Shown here: piece after piece, positions 7,391 to 17,628 of the stretch
How positions within the stretch are numbered: position 1 is the first letter of the stretch
Layout: each line of letters opens with the position of its first letter
Source of the DNA: Candidatus Tokpelaia sp. JSC161
GTDB taxonomy: Bacteria; Pseudomonadota; Alphaproteobacteria; Rhizobiales; Rhizobiaceae
DNA: 64,000 nt
Assembly (NCBI GenBank): GCA_003331105.1
Contig: QEND01000001.1
Coordinates: 650,119 to 714,118 of the forward strand
Direction of reading: 5' to 3'
The notes under the pieces: generated by a model
Told to the model about the DNA's origin: nothing
The model's input: only the letters and a program-made list of their open reading frames with translations
Databases searched by the model: none
Position numbers and translations under genes: made by a program

Positions 7391-10300
7391 TATCCAAATG
7401 GATGATTCCCCTTGATACACCTTCAAAAGCAGTTCCTCCTAAATAAAAATTATTTTCAATATAACGTCCAGCCTCAATCCCAGTATTCCCCGCTGCATCT
7501 TTAATAAGATCGAGCGTGTCAAGACCAGTTCTTAAGCGCATACGATTAAAAACTGAATTCTTCATGATACCGGTTAGCTCGGCGAGAGCATCCACTAATT
7601 GTGCAATTTGGAAAGGAGATAATTCCTCAAGCGGATGCTTAAAAAGTAAACGAGCTAACAACTCATCCTGCGGTAATTCTGGCTGAGATATAAAAGTGAT
7701 CTTCATATCTTCTAGTGTACCATTCACCTTGATTGTGACGCTTATGTCATCAGCATCAGCAAGAGCAATCAAATCAAGATAAGGTTTCATCTCCCCTGCT
7801 ACCACTATATGGCCTTCCTGAAAATCTATATGCTGTGCGAGAATATCGAAATGACCTCGAATCAGATTAAATCCACCAATCGGTCGTATATTGTCTAGTG
7901 AACCAATCAGATGCAATTTCCCACCCAATTCTACATCTAAGCCATTACCGCGTACAAATAGTTTCCTTGGTACTTGAATCTGCAGATTAAGCTTTGGACT
8001 CACAATCTGAGTGGGAACGATAGCTTGAGAAAAAGTCAGACCCGCACGATCGAGAGTCTTAGCGATGAATGGCACTAAATGTCTATGCTTAATATCAAGA
8101 AAATATCTATGAGTAAAACCATGAGGAACAGAAATTTCTGCTTTCTGAACAAAAATCTCTCCAGAAATCAGTGGCTCACGGAATAAAGGTCCTTCCAAAA
8201 GAAGTTTACCATCTAAAGTCAGACTCAACAGATTCCCATTATTATAATCTGCATGCTTCAGAATTAAGATCATCCTAGAAGGAAATCCTTGCAGCAAATT
8301 ACTTGAAACGTATCCACTAAGCCTCAATAAACCACCATTTGCAGAAAAAGCCAAGGCATGATCAATCATCAATTTCTCACCCTTCAACTTGCCAACAACA
8401 GAAATTTTCTCAAAGCGCAGATTAAGTTCATGCTCAATAAATTTACCATTTTCAATAGAAACAGAGCCATCAAACAAAGGGTTTTGAAAATCACCAACGA
8501 CCGTTGTAGACAATCTTACAAGACCAGAAAGTTCACCCCTTCTCACAAGAAGGTTATTCAGTACAATTAATGGAATTGAAGCCTTAATCCTAAAATCATC
8601 TCCATACCCCGTTTTCAGTACATGTCCTGATGCCTTTACTTTTAAAGCTTTTAACCCTTCCAAATTAAACTCATCAAGTTTTAGAATACCATCCTTATAA
8701 AAACCTGCACTAGAAAGATGAAGAGGAGAAACTCCAGTCCTCGCTAAGACTTTAGCCATAATGTGCTCTCCCTTTGCAGAAAAGACAATCAACGGATTGT
8801 TCAATCTTCCGGAAAGAGAGACTGACGCAGTCATCATCCCACTCAGATTTTGATCTTTCAAAAAAATATTTACAACAGAAAGAGACATATTCTGTAATTT
8901 TATCTGAAGATCACATCTTTTTTCTTTGATGGAAAGATATCCTTCCGCCGTCGCGTTCAATGTATCCTTATCAAGCCGAGCATTCAGCTTAAAAACCTGA
9001 TTTTCTATTCTACCAGATAGAGAAGCATCTGGTAAGTAAATTTTACTCTTGCGGAAAGTCGTTACATTCCTAACCAATAGCTCAAAATTGATAAAAGGAT
9101 TAGAATATAAACCTTTAATTTTAGTCGTTCCATTCACGAATCCATCCAAATCGAATTCAGTATGTATAAGCTTAAGAAAAGAGAGAGGAACCTCCTTCAT
9201 ATTTAATAAAAGATCCGCTTGATCTAAGGAGAGAACACCGCCAATCACTAATGACCCATTTCCTACATTCATAGAAAAATTAGAAAGATAAACGCGACCG
9301 TTCTTTTGAAAAACCACATTTGATGAATGCTGAACCTTAACAGTTTGATCAACAGAATGATGACCTAGATTCACTTTATCAAAAAAGATTTTCCAACCCT
9401 TGTCTTTAAAAGGCAGGAATCTCCCAACAAGCTTCATGCTCAAATCACCGAAAAAATCTACTTTCCCAATAAAATGCGAGGATTGATTCTGCAGAGCGCT
9501 TGATATTCGAATAGATTGAATCTGATATCCTGCTACAGAGATCTTTGAAGCATTCATAAAACCATTCACTCGAATCATCCCCAAAACATCAGACAGTAAA
9601 GCTTCTAGACGTAATGTCCCTATCTTAATTTTAGAAACTTCGAATCCATGAACACGTGCATTCACAGAAGCCTCCTGTCTCCCTAAGCGTGGCGTCAGGA
9701 TAATATCAGCTTCCGCGGCACCTTTGCCTTCCATCAGAAAAACAGCAGAGAGCATTGAAAGATCTTCTGCGTTTAAATGCAAATTTCCGTTCAGAAACCC
9801 TCCCTTCTCTTCAGTCAAATTAAAACAAAACTTTGTTCTTCCTATTACTAGATCCATTTTTCCAAAGAGAATCTTATTCTCAGCTGCGCGGAATGAAGTA
9901 ATCACTGTGATATTTTCTTGAGAAAATAACCCTTTAAGACTTGCAGTGCCACTTACAGAGGGGACAACCGTATCCAATACGCCATCAAATAAAAGAACAG
10001 CGTTTCTCAGTTGACGTCCTTTCCAAAGACCCCTTGTGAAAAGGCCACGCAATCCAATGGCTAATAAACCATTCTGACCATGTATCACCCCATTTAACAC
10101 AAGGGGTCCATTGATTCTCGAGTCAATCAAGTGTAAATTCATAATAGTAAAACCGAAATCTATATTTTGTCTTGTTCCAGAAAGATTCCCATTAACTATT
10201 AATCTCGCCTCCTTAGTATAAAGTTTCAAAAAACTCGCCTGCATTTCTCCTGCGAGATTCCGGATCAGATTCCCTCTAAAAAGCACATCAGTATTAAAAA

Positions 10301-11828
10301 ATAGATCAGGGACAAGAAACCCCGTGCTCAAGTTCATTATCTTCCCATTAATATCTAGATTAAAGATACCACTTATGAGACCTATTCTTCCATTTGCTAT
10401 AAGAGAAGCTTCACCAGAAATCGGAAAACGAGTAAATCCAGAAAAAATTGATAAATTTCTGATATGGGCACTCACATCACCTTGAAAGATAAAATCCTTG
10501 ACCTCACCTCTCATAGAAAGATCTGTAGGACCAATAAGGATTTTCATGTTTTTTATATAAAATGGTCCGCCAGAGCGCCAATCCATATTTACATTGATAT
10601 CGATGCAAGGACTAGAAACTATTATTCTATCGCTCTTTCCTTTGATAAAGAAGGTCACATGACGGCGCACAGGATTATCCAAATTTTCAACTAATCCCCC
10701 CATATCTAAAGATAAATCACCCACAGGACAATCCTGCATGACTATATCCCGAATGAGGAAATTCCCCCTCCAGAAATTGGTTCCTGGCAGACCATAGTTT
10801 AAATCAAAAAAAACACTTTTAGCTGCTATCCTTTCAGATCCTATTGGCAGAATGAGGAGCCTACCTTTTCTCGAAAAAAAATATGAATTCAAAGATAATT
10901 GACGCACAAAGCCATCAGAGGCTGTTTCTGCTTTTCCAAAAATACGAAAGAAATCTCCTTCAAGCAAAAACTGCTCGAAACGTATCCCACCATTTAACTT
11001 AAAAAGACCATGAGTCTCTAGCCTCATCAACTGCCCAAGAGGGAATTCTGGCATAAACCCGAAAAGATCCCCCCCTAAAAGAAAATGAAAAATCCAGCCT
11101 TCATCCTCAGCCTGCAGAATCAAAGAACCTTTTATAACTTTTTCTCTCGGCATAGTTTCTTTATTCTCAATCTTATCAAAATTGAGTGAACAACAGTTTT
11201 GACTTTTCGAAAAACTGGGAATCAGTTTCTTCAGCTGAGAAGTCATATCAGCAAGAATCAATCCGCCTTGATCTCGTAACCCATCAATCCGCCTTAGATT
11301 AAATCTCGCAAAAATTTTTTTTTGAGAGAGACTCAAATCTCCGTTAAAAGAAAAAACAGAAGCCATACCGTAAATCGGCTTATCTAAAAAAAGATTCTTA
11401 AAGTTAAATTTCAGAGCAACTGCAAAAGGCAAGATAGGAATCAAGCCATTCACTTTCAAGGACGGATTAGATTCAGGTGTACAAGGCTTCCGTAATATCT
11501 CAACCCGCTCAGCATAAAAAGAATGAATAGTCAGATGACCAACGAATAACGCCATAGGATTCCAACGCAATTCGGCCTTATCCATTTTTAACCAAACGCC
11601 TTCCCGATCAGCGAGCGTTATTCTATCTATTGAGAGAACAGAAGATGTAAAAAGACCATTCAGATTCGATAAAGAAACTGTCTGATTTTGAGTAGAAAGT
11701 TTCTTTTCTATCCAAGATAAGAACCATGATTTGTCGGCTTGAGAGGAACGAGTCTCTACCCCTTTTTGAAAAGGGATGAGAGAAACAAAAAGTGTTAGAA
11801 AAAACCGTAGAAAGAATCTTCTAAGCAT
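7308..11828 (-). CDS. tamB: Translocation and assembly module TamB (AsmA/YdbH-like bridge protein)
   Basis: A very large protein (1506 residues) anchored in the inner membrane by an N-terminal hydrophobic segment (about residues 5-20). Its long periplasmic beta-rich body is thought to form a groove between the membranes for lipid transport or for help to outer-membrane protein assembly. The C-terminal TamB (DUF490) domain is present, ending VGVFYERDY, as expected for the part that contacts TamA. The body is full of short beta-strand repeats of the type 'xLxGxxxxxxLxIxGxxxL'. It starts 3 bases after tamA ends, so the two are coupled. Its last 83 bases overlap lspA antisense. Confidence 0.92.
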   Translation of the reverse strand: MLRRFFLRFFLTLFVSLIPFQKGVETRSSQADKSWFLSWIEKKLSTQNQTVSLSNLNGLFTSSVLSIDRITLADREGVWLKMDKAELRWNPMALFVGHLTIHSFYAERVEILRKPCTPESNPSLKVNGLIPILPFAVALKFNFKNLFLDKPIYGMASVFSFNGDLSLSQKKIFARFNLRRIDGLRDQGGLILADMTSQLKKLIPSFSKSQNCCSLNFDKIENKETMPREKVIKGSLILQAEDEGWIFHFLLGGDLFGFMPEFPLGQLMRLETHGLFKLNGGIRFEQFLLEGDFFRIFGKAETASDGFVRQLSLNSYFFSRKGRLLILPIGSERIAAKSVFFDLNYGLPGTNFWRGNFLIRDIVMQDCPVGDLSLDMGGLVENLDNPVRRHVTFFIKGKSDRIIVSSPCIDINVNMDWRSGGPFYIKNMKILIGPTDLSMRGEVKDFIFQGDVSAHIRNLSIFSGFTRFPISGEASLIANGRIGLISGIFNLDINGKIMNLSTGFLVPDLFFNTDVLFRGNLIRNLAGEMQASFLKLYTKEARLIVNGNLSGTRQNIDFGFTIMNLHLIDSRINGPLVLNGVIHGQNGLLAIGLRGLFTRGLWKGRQLRNAVLLFDGVLDTVVPSVSGTASLKGLFSQENITVITSFRAAENKILFGKMDLVIGRTKFCFNLTEEKGGFLNGNLHLNAEDLSMLSAVFLMEGKGAAEADIILTPRLGRQEASVNARVHGFEVSKIKIGTLRLEALLSDVLGMIRVNGFMNASKISVAGYQIQSIRISSALQNQSSHFIGKVDFFGDLSMKLVGRFLPFKDKGWKIFFDKVNLGHHSVDQTVKVQHSSNVVFQKNGRVYLSNFSMNVGNGSLVIGGVLSLDQADLLLNMKEVPLSFLKLIHTEFDLDGFVNGTTKIKGLYSNPFINFELLVRNVTTFRKSKIYLPDASLSGRIENQVFKLNARLDKDTLNATAEGYLSIKEKRCDLQIKLQNMSLSVVNIFLKDQNLSGMMTASVSLSGRLNNPLIVFSAKGEHIMAKVLARTGVSPLHLSSAGFYKDGILKLDEFNLEGLKALKVKASGHVLKTGYGDDFRIKASIPLIVLNNLLVRRGELSGLVRLSTTVVGDFQNPLFDGSVSIENGKFIEHELNLRFEKISVVGKLKGEKLMIDHALAFSANGGLLRLSGYVSSNLLQGFPSRMILILKHADYNNGNLLSLTLDGKLLLEGPLFREPLISGEIFVQKAEISVPHGFTHRYFLDIKHRHLVPFIAKTLDRAGLTFSQAIVPTQIVSPKLNLQIQVPRKLFVRGNGLDVELGGKLHLIGSLDNIRPIGGFNLIRGHFDILAQHIDFQEGHIVVAGEMKPYLDLIALADADDISVTIKVNGTLEDMKITFISQPELPQDELLARLLFKHPLEELSPFQIAQLVDALAELTGIMKNSVFNRMRLRTGLDTLDLIKDAAGNTGIEAGRYIENNFYLGGTAFEGVSRGIIHLDINPHLKLKGSIGSDAHSNVGVFYERDY

Positions 11829-11831
11829 GAT

Positions 11832-13724
11832 TTAAAATGCCTGCCCTATCCCTATATAAAAACCAAAATGAGAATCCCCTTTCTCAGGATTGAAAGGAAC
11901 AGCAAAATCCAATCGAATCGGTCCTACAGCTGTTTTATAACGAACACCGAAACCTATTCCAATTTTCATATTATGATTATGATCACAAACAGATCCCTTC
12001 CCAGTTACACCGCTATCTACAAAAAAAACAAGCCCGATATTGTTCGTGATTTCAGTTCTCATCTCAAAAGAACTCTCAGCTAAGAAAAGCCCCCCATTTC
12101 TAGAAAGGCCAGAATGAGCGTAAGCATGCCCACGAACAGATCCCCCTCCTCCAGTAAAAAAAAGGAGACTAGAAGGTAATTCAGAAATTCGTGCCCCTGT
12201 AATTAAACCGAACTTAGCTCTGAGAGCAGCAACAAAACGATCATACTTATCGATACCTAAATAAGTCCGTCCTTCTAAAGTAAATTTATCAATAAAATTA
12301 CGATATTGAGCTTCATACAATGAATTCGCAACTAATTCACTATAAAAACCGTTATGCGCATCGACCTTATTATCTCGTGAGTCATAAAGAAGCCCTCCTA
12401 ACAAACCAAAAAAAGAAAAAATCCGATTTTTAAAAGAATCATCCTCAGTTTTAACGCGCATCACATTGATATAGCTATAACCTGAAACAATTTTAGAAAA
12501 AATATGAGTGAAACCATTCCGCAAATAGAGATCTCTTGAAATATCACGCTCAAGAACCTCATGCTCTCCTTTAAAGCTAACAGTATAATTTGTATCCGGA
12601 GTAAAGATCCCGGGACGGAGAAATATCATCTCAAATAAATAACTATAATTTTGTGAATCATCAAAAAAAGGATGATGAGCGCCAATACCAGAAATCCTGG
12701 TCTCCAAGCGTAAACTTTCTGCATGCCCAAACAAATTACGATGCTGCCAATATCCTTCTAGACCTCCTCCATCTAAAGTAGAATAAAAAGCTCCTAGACC
12801 AAAATGACGCGGGGAACGTTCCTGTAATACTAAATTCAATGGTAAGCTCCCATCTTCCTGAATCGTATCAGCCTCATTCAAGGCAGTCGCACTAAAGACT
12901 CCTAAACGCCTAAGACGAAAACTGGCTTGAGCAAGAAGATCAGGAGCATATCTTTGCCCAGACCTCAAGCCACTCATCCACGCAATATACGACAAATCTA
13001 TACGCGGAGAAGCGGAAAGATTCTGAATCCTGAGCTTACCAAAATAAGCAAGCTCTCCTGGTTCCAGCGTGATACAAACATCTACAATCTTAGCAGCATG
13101 ATCAGCAACAACATCACGTTTGAGAATACGCGCCTTCGCGTACCCCTTCTCTTTCCAAGCATCAACTATCAATTTTTCAGCCTCTAAAATAGTAACAGAT
13201 TTTGCAATACCTCCCCTTACATAATCCCCAAGAAGCATAGGCCATGACTGACTTCCTGAAAAATGCACAACATGTATTCGAGCGAGACCAAAGTGATAAA
13301 GGGGCCCTCCATTAATTGTAACGAGAATCATCACATGATGAGGAAATTCAGTATCAGAAGGAATATCCGCTACCTCTCTAGCATTAATCTTTATACTAAT
13401 TACAGCACCATATCGGCCTTCCTCATATAAAGCTGACAAAATACGGCGATACTCATCTAGAGCCTTGACTAATAAACTCATAGAACTCGGAAAAGATTTC
13501 TTTTGTTTACTAAAAAGCAAGGAAGATGCTTTAGCAATTGTCACACCTTCTTCAGAAGCAGAAGAAGCAGCAACGATTTTAATCGTATAAATTTTATCTT
13601 CACTCAGTGTATCAAATACCTCTTTCTTACTAAAATGTCCTAACCATTCAAACGCAAGAGCATTATGCTCTCGCATAAAAAAGAAACAATAGCCTACTAA
13701 AGTGAAAACAAATCCTATTTTTAT
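11832..13724 (-). CDS. tamA: Outer-membrane assembly factor TamA (Omp85/BamA superfamily), probable ATA start
   Basis: Outer-membrane partner of TamB. POTRA-type repeats occupy about residues 40-280, followed by a 16-strand Omp85 barrel with the conserved FFTGGGGSVRGH (VRGF-like) loop and the terminal GFYIGIGQAF. The first ATG in frame is at 13676, but it has no ribosome binding site and would leave the protein without an export signal. Sixteen codons upstream, ATA at 13724 is preceded by GGAG at 8 bases. From there the frame reads MKIGFVFTLVGYCFFF and then MREHNALA, a signal peptide with a plausible cut after NALA. I therefore place the start at 13724, as inference; no in-frame ATG, GTG or TTG exists between the ilvD stop and 13676. 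Confidence 0.85.
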   Translation of the reverse strand: MKIGFVFTLVGYCFFFMREHNALAFEWLGHFSKKEVFDTLSEDKIYTIKIVAASSASEEGVTIAKASSLLFSKQKKSFPSSMSLLVKALDEYRRILSALYEEGRYGAVISIKINAREVADIPSDTEFPHHVMILVTINGGPLYHFGLARIHVVHFSGSQSWPMLLGDYVRGGIAKSVTILEAEKLIVDAWKEKGYAKARILKRDVVADHAAKIVDVCITLEPGELAYFGKLRIQNLSASPRIDLSYIAWMSGLRSGQRYAPDLLAQASFRLRRLGVFSATALNEADTIQEDGSLPLNLVLQERSPRHFGLGAFYSTLDGGGLEGYWQHRNLFGHAESLRLETRISGIGAHHPFFDDSQNYSYLFEMIFLRPGIFTPDTNYTVSFKGEHEVLERDISRDLYLRNGFTHIFSKIVSGYSYINVMRVKTEDDSFKNRIFSFFGLLGGLLYDSRDNKVDAHNGFYSELVANSLYEAQYRNFIDKFTLEGRTYLGIDKYDRFVAALRAKFGLITGARISELPSSLLFFTGGGGSVRGHAYAHSGLSRNGGLFLAESSFEMRTEITNNIGLVFFVDSGVTGKGSVCDHNHNMKIGIGFGVRYKTAVGPIRLDFAVPFNPEKGDSHFGFYIGIGQAF

Positions 13725-13763
13725 CGAACAATCTCCAATGAGAGCAGACAGATGAAAAAAATA

Positions 13764-15608
13764 TTATATACTTTTAATTTTACGGACAGCTCCCTGAGCC
13801 GAAGAAGTTGTCATCGCTGCATAAGCCTGCAACGCCCTACTAACATCACGGTTACGATATTCTACAGGCATCCAAGCTCTCTTCCCTCTTTCTTCCATCT
13901 TCCTCCGTCTACGTATCATCTCCGCATCATCCACAAAGAGAGAAATCTTACGAAAAGGAATATCAATGTGAATTTGATCGCCTTCTTCTACTAATGCAAT
14001 AACCCCCCCTTCTGCTGCCTCAGGAGAAACATGACCAATAGAAAGCCCAGAAGACCCACCTGAAAAACGTCCATCTGTTATTAAAGCGCATAATTTACTA
14101 AGCCCTTTTGATTTTAAATAACTCGTTGGATAAAGCATTTCCTGCATCCCAGGACCTCCACGAGGCCCCTCGTATCTAATCAAAACAATATCGCCTTCTT
14201 TGATCTGATCATTTAAAATAGCAAAAACAGCAGAATCTTGACTTTCAAACACACGAGCATATCCTGAAAAATCTAACATAGATTCATCAACACCCGCAGT
14301 TTTAACAATACAACCCTCTTCAGCCAAATTGCCATAAAGCACAGCTAAACCACCATCCTGAGAATACGCATATTCTTTTTCACGAAGAACACCTCTTTCC
14401 CGATCAAAATCAAGTGATTCATAGCGACAGGATTGACTAAAAGGCTCTTGTGTTCTAACCCGCCCCGGCGCAGCTCGATAGAATTTATGTATAAAAGAAT
14501 CAGTAGTTTTTCTAATATCCCAGATCTCTAAAGCTTTTTTTAAAGTTGGTGTATGCACGGTGAAAGTTGAACTATCAATTAATCCGATACGATCGAGCTC
14601 TCCTAAAATCGCCATAACACCACCCGCACGGTGCACATCCTCCATATGTACAGATGAAGCCGGGGCCACTTTACACAAAACCGGAACACGCCGAGATAAC
14701 CTATCAATATCAGCCATGGTAAAATTAATACCACCCTCTTGCGCCGCAGCGAGCAAATGCAAAACAGTATTCGTTGAACCACCCATAGCAATATCAAGTG
14801 TCATAGCATTTTCAAAGGCAGAAAAACAAGCTATGGAACGCGGCAAAACAGAGGAATCATCATGTTCATAATAGCGCCGAGCTAAACCAACAATGCAGCT
14901 TCCAGCTTTTTCAAAGAGACGACGACGATCTAGATGAGTTGCAAGAAGAGAACCATTTCCTGGAAAAGAAAGTCCTAAGGCTTCAGTTAAACAATTCATA
15001 GAATTCGCTGTAAACATTCCTGAACACGAACCACAGGTTGGACAAACCGCTCGTTCAATAGTGTTTATATCTGCATCAGAATTCCGTTCATCAGCTGCAG
15101 CAACCATTGCGTCGACTAAGTCAAGAGAGACCTCCTTTCCATTAAGAAGCATATTCCCTGCTTCCATAGGACCACCAGAAACAAAAACTGATGGAATATT
15201 CAAGCGCAGAGAAGCCATAAGCATACCAGGAGTGACCTTATCACAATTAGAAATACACACCATTGCATCCACACAATGTCCATTAATCATATATTCAATG
15301 GAATCAGCTATAATCTCACGTGAAGGCAGAGAATAGAGCATACCAGCATGCCCCATAGCAATACCATCATCAATAGCAATTGTGTTAAATTCTTTAGAAA
15401 CCCCTCCAGCATTCTTAATCTCCTGAGCAACCAATTGACCGACATCCTTTAAATGCACATGGCCTGGTACAAATTGAGTAAAAGAATTAACCACAGCAAT
15501 AATTGGTTTACTAAAATCACTATCTGTCATGCCAGTAGCGCGCCAAAGAGCACGCGCACCAGCCATATTACGACCGTATGTCGATGTTCGTGAACGATAA
15601 GCTGGCAA
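13764..15608 (-). CDS. ilvD: Dihydroxy-acid dehydratase
   Basis: Third enzyme of valine and isoleucine synthesis, converting 2,3-dihydroxy-acids to 2-keto-acids with an Fe-S cluster. Length (614) matches the bacterial family. Cluster-ligand Cys residues are visible in [10 protein letters not shown] and [16 protein letters not shown], and the C-terminal [15 protein letters not shown] is intact. The start codon is TTG at 15608, chosen because AGGAGG lies 7 bases upstream and the protein begins as the family does. The gene appears complete. It lies upstream of tamA and tamB on the same strand. Confidence 0.95.
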   Translation of the reverse strand: MPAYRSRTSTYGRNMAGARALWRATGMTDSDFSKPIIAVVNSFTQFVPGHVHLKDVGQLVAQEIKNAGGVSKEFNTIAIDDGIAMGHAGMLYSLPSREIIADSIEYMINGHCVDAMVCISNCDKVTPGMLMASLRLNIPSVFVSGGPMEAGNMLLNGKEVSLDLVDAMVAAADERNSDADINTIERAVCPTCGSCSGMFTANSMNCLTEALGLSFPGNGSLLATHLDRRRLFEKAGSCIVGLARRYYEHDDSSVLPRSIACFSAFENAMTLDIAMGGSTNTVLHLLAAAQEGGINFTMADIDRLSRRVPVLCKVAPASSVHMEDVHRAGGVMAILGELDRIGLIDSSTFTVHTPTLKKALEIWDIRKTTDSFIHKFYRAAPGRVRTQEPFSQSCRYESLDFDRERGVLREKEYAYSQDGGLAVLYGNLAEEGCIVKTAGVDESMLDFSGYARVFESQDSAVFAILNDQIKEGDIVLIRYEGPRGGPGMQEMLYPTSYLKSKGLSKLCALITDGRFSGGSSGLSIGHVSPEAAEGGVIALVEEGDQIHIDIPFRKISLFVDDAEMIRRRRKMEERGKRAWMPVEYRNRDVSRALQAYAAMTTSSAQGAVRKIKSI

Positions 15609-15621
15609 GGGAGCCCTCCTT

Positions 15622-15687
15622 TTAATGAATGAGATGTCCTTTTAGCACAAAGATAGATCTCACAACATGATAAAATTGTGAATTCAT
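15622..15687 (-). other. Possible 21-residue leader ORF before ilvD
   Basis: A short ATG-initiated frame ends with TAA immediately before the ilvD ribosome binding site. It encodes [21 protein letters not shown], in which seven of 21 residues are Val, Leu or Ile. That would suit a branched-chain amino acid leader peptide, but no ribosome binding site precedes it and no terminator hairpin follows, so it may be chance. The rest of the 190-base spacer shows nothing recognisable. Confidence 0.15.
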
Positions 15688-15798
15688 CCGCAATACTTTT
15701 GTAAAAAAGGCTCCAAACAGGAATCGCAAATCTTTTTCACGACATTGTCTTAGCCCGCTTCGCACGGATAAAAAGTTCATGCAATTTTCAGCTGGGTT

Positions 15799-16443
15799 CT
15801 ATCCCTCATCAGCATAGGAGGTCAAATCAGTTAGACCGCCAATATGCTTGATAAAGCGAACAACTGTAGCAAGCCCACGCTGCCGCAACATATCCGTAAA
15901 AACAAAAGGCCGATCCCCTCGTTGAACTTCAGCGTCTCTATGCATAACCCCAAGATCCGCTCCAACATAAGGAGCTAAGTCCTTTTTATTAATAATTAAA
16001 AGATCTGAACGGGTAATACCTAATCCGCCTTTACGCGGAATCTTGTCACCTTGACAAACTGAGATAACATAAATCGTAATATCTGCAAGATCAGGAGAAA
16101 AAGTAGCCGCTAAATTATCTCCTCCAGATTCAATAAAAATAATATCAAGATTAGAATGCTTGTTGTTAAGTTCAGCAATAGCTTGTAAATTGATTGAAAC
16201 ATCTTCACGTATCGCCGTGTGAGGACAGCCTCCTGTTTCAACACCTATAATCCTACTTTCCGGTAAAGCCTGAACTCTGCTTAACATTAAGGCATCTTCT
16301 CGAGTATAAATATCATTAGTGACAACACCGATCGAATAATCTCCAGACATAACCTTACATAACATTTCAATAACTTTTGTTTTCCCAGAACCGACAGGAC
16401 CACCGATACCAACACGTAAAGGACTTTCAAAAATCAATCTCAT
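15799..16443 (-). CDS. ureG: Urease accessory GTPase UreG
   Basis: SIMIBI-class GTPase that powers nickel delivery to apo-urease. All key features are intact: P-loop GGPVGSGKT (about residues 14-22), VVTNDIYT, the metal-binding Cys-Pro-His in [20 protein letters not shown], and the guanine-specificity motif NKKD. Length (214) is normal. It overlaps the end of ureF by 4 bases (ATGA). No ureA, ureB, ureC or ureD is found in the window, so its client must be encoded elsewhere or be lost. The intact motifs argue against early decay. Confidence 0.95.
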   Translation of the reverse strand: MRLIFESPLRVGIGGPVGSGKTKVIEMLCKVMSGDYSIGVVTNDIYTREDALMLSRVQALPESRIIGVETGGCPHTAIREDVSINLQAIAELNNKHSNLDIIFIESGGDNLAATFSPDLADITIYVISVCQGDKIPRKGGLGITRSDLLIINKKDLAPYVGADLGVMHRDAEVQRGDRPFVFTDMLRQRGLATVVRFIKHIGGLTDLTSYADEG

Positions 16444-17114
16444 GAACGAAAATTCCTTGAATACAAGGTTTCATGACGCATAGCACATATATCCAACATA
16501 ATTGCAGCAGAACCCAAATCAGCTCTTGTCATTCCTGGAATCCTCTGACTTAAGGTTAAAATATCATTTTCAAGTGCATTCAGTATTTTAATACCCTCTT
16601 TTTGTCCTAACGGAACAAGGCGTAATCCTACCTGCACTAAATTAGCGACAAAACAATGAAGATAGGCTGATGCCGCTGCTATCAACCCTATCCCTAGTCT
16701 CGCACAGACAAGCCCAACAGCAATAGGATAAACCAGTTTTTCATCGTGCACATCAACAGGAAGACCATAAGCGTTTGAAGCCTGTAAAAAGGCTTCGCCT
16801 TGCAAACAATTTTCCATTTCACGTTCACGCGAACCGGACATCGCACATGCTAACTGTGCGACGTCTCTGATATCCAATCCATTCTTGATACTCCGCCATG
16901 CTTCCGCAAGAAAAATCGCATCGTTCCGCACCGTTCCTTTTCTTAAAAGAGCACGGACCCAACCCTCCATATCCTTTGCGCAACTTATCAAGCCATCATA
17001 TATAACCTGCTCAAATCCATGGCTATAAGAAAAAGAACCAATAGGAAACATTGGAGATAATAATGTCATCAACTGCAGCAGCTGTTTGCTCGCTATTCTC
17101 TCAACGATGCACAT
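16440..17114 (-). CDS. ureF: Urease accessory protein UreF
   Basis: Helical scaffold that, with UreG and UreD/UreH, forms the urease activation complex. The family block [24 protein letters not shown] opens the protein, and the C-terminal [24 protein letters not shown] is typical. The frame is open to 17168, but homologous proteins begin close to the ATG at 17114, which overlaps the end of ureE by about 14 bases; ATG at 17126 is also possible. Neither has a good ribosome binding site, suggesting translational coupling to ureE. It overlaps ureG by 4 bases. Confidence 0.92.
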   Translation of the reverse strand: MCIVERIASKQLLQLMTLLSPMFPIGSFSYSHGFEQVIYDGLISCAKDMEGWVRALLRKGTVRNDAIFLAEAWRSIKNGLDIRDVAQLACAMSGSREREMENCLQGEAFLQASNAYGLPVDVHDEKLVYPIAVGLVCARLGIGLIAAASAYLHCFVANLVQVGLRLVPLGQKEGIKILNALENDILTLSQRIPGMTRADLGSAAIMLDICAMRHETLYSRNFRS

Positions 17115-17553
17115 GAGAGCCACCATGGAAGGGATGAAATGAATCTGTAATTTCCTGCACATCGGCATCCAGTTTCTTTAGCGTAGCACCAATCACCGGA
17201 TCCCGAAAAACCCGCAGACAATCGAGACAAATCTCAATTGCAAGATGACGATTCCCACAATGCCATGCTAGCTCTAGCAAATGCACACTATTTTTTCCTC
17301 TTACCTCGTACAGTGACTCATCCAGTGCTTTTACACGAAAAAACTCTCCACTTTCACTCATCAAAAGATCACCTTCAGAAAGCTGTACGGTCTGAATGAA
17401 ATCAAATATCAGTGTATTCCCATTTGCCATAGGCAATACCTTCCGCCGAACATGACGTTCCTCATAAGATAATGGAATAACATCATGAATTTTCACACCT
17501 TTAGCTTTTTTTTCTGAAACAACAGAAGTGAAACGGTATATTTTAGAGACCAT
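17101..17553 (-). CDS. ureE: Urease accessory nickel metallochaperone UreE
   Basis: Carries Ni2+ to the urease activation complex. The N-terminal peptide-binding domain is followed by the metal-binding domain with the conserved AWHCGNRHL block (usual form AWHLGNRH), containing the interface His. The tail is a short His-containing segment [11 protein letters not shown], modest compared with long His-rich tails of some relatives. At 150 residues it is normal. AAAGGAATTCC before ATG supports the start. It is first in ureE-ureF-ureG and lies 75 bases after tolB on the same strand. Confidence 0.92.
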   Translation of the reverse strand: MVSKIYRFTSVVSEKKAKGVKIHDVIPLSYEERHVRRKVLPMANGNTLIFDFIQTVQLSEGDLLMSESGEFFRVKALDESLYEVRGKNSVHLLELAWHCGNRHLAIEICLDCLRVFRDPVIGATLKKLDADVQEITDSFHPFHGGSHVHR

Positions 17554-17571
17554 GGAATTCCTTTGTCTTTG

Positions 17572-17599
17572 AAAATAAGAATCTTCATCATACTTTCAA
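17572..17599 (-). promoter_or_regulatory. Candidate sigma-70 promoter for ureEFG
   Basis: In the 75-base gap between tolB and ureE, minus-strand TTGAAA (17599-17594) and TATTTT (17577-17572) are separated by 16 bases, placing a start site near 17565. By-eye match only; read-through from tolB is an alternative. Confidence 0.35.
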
Positions 17600-17628
17600 A
17601 AAATGACAGAAATACTCACATTAAAAAA

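Noticed and set aside
13752..13994. An 80-codon plus-strand frame over the ilvD 3' end
   Set aside because: Entirely antisense to ilvD, whose protein is complete and conserved there.
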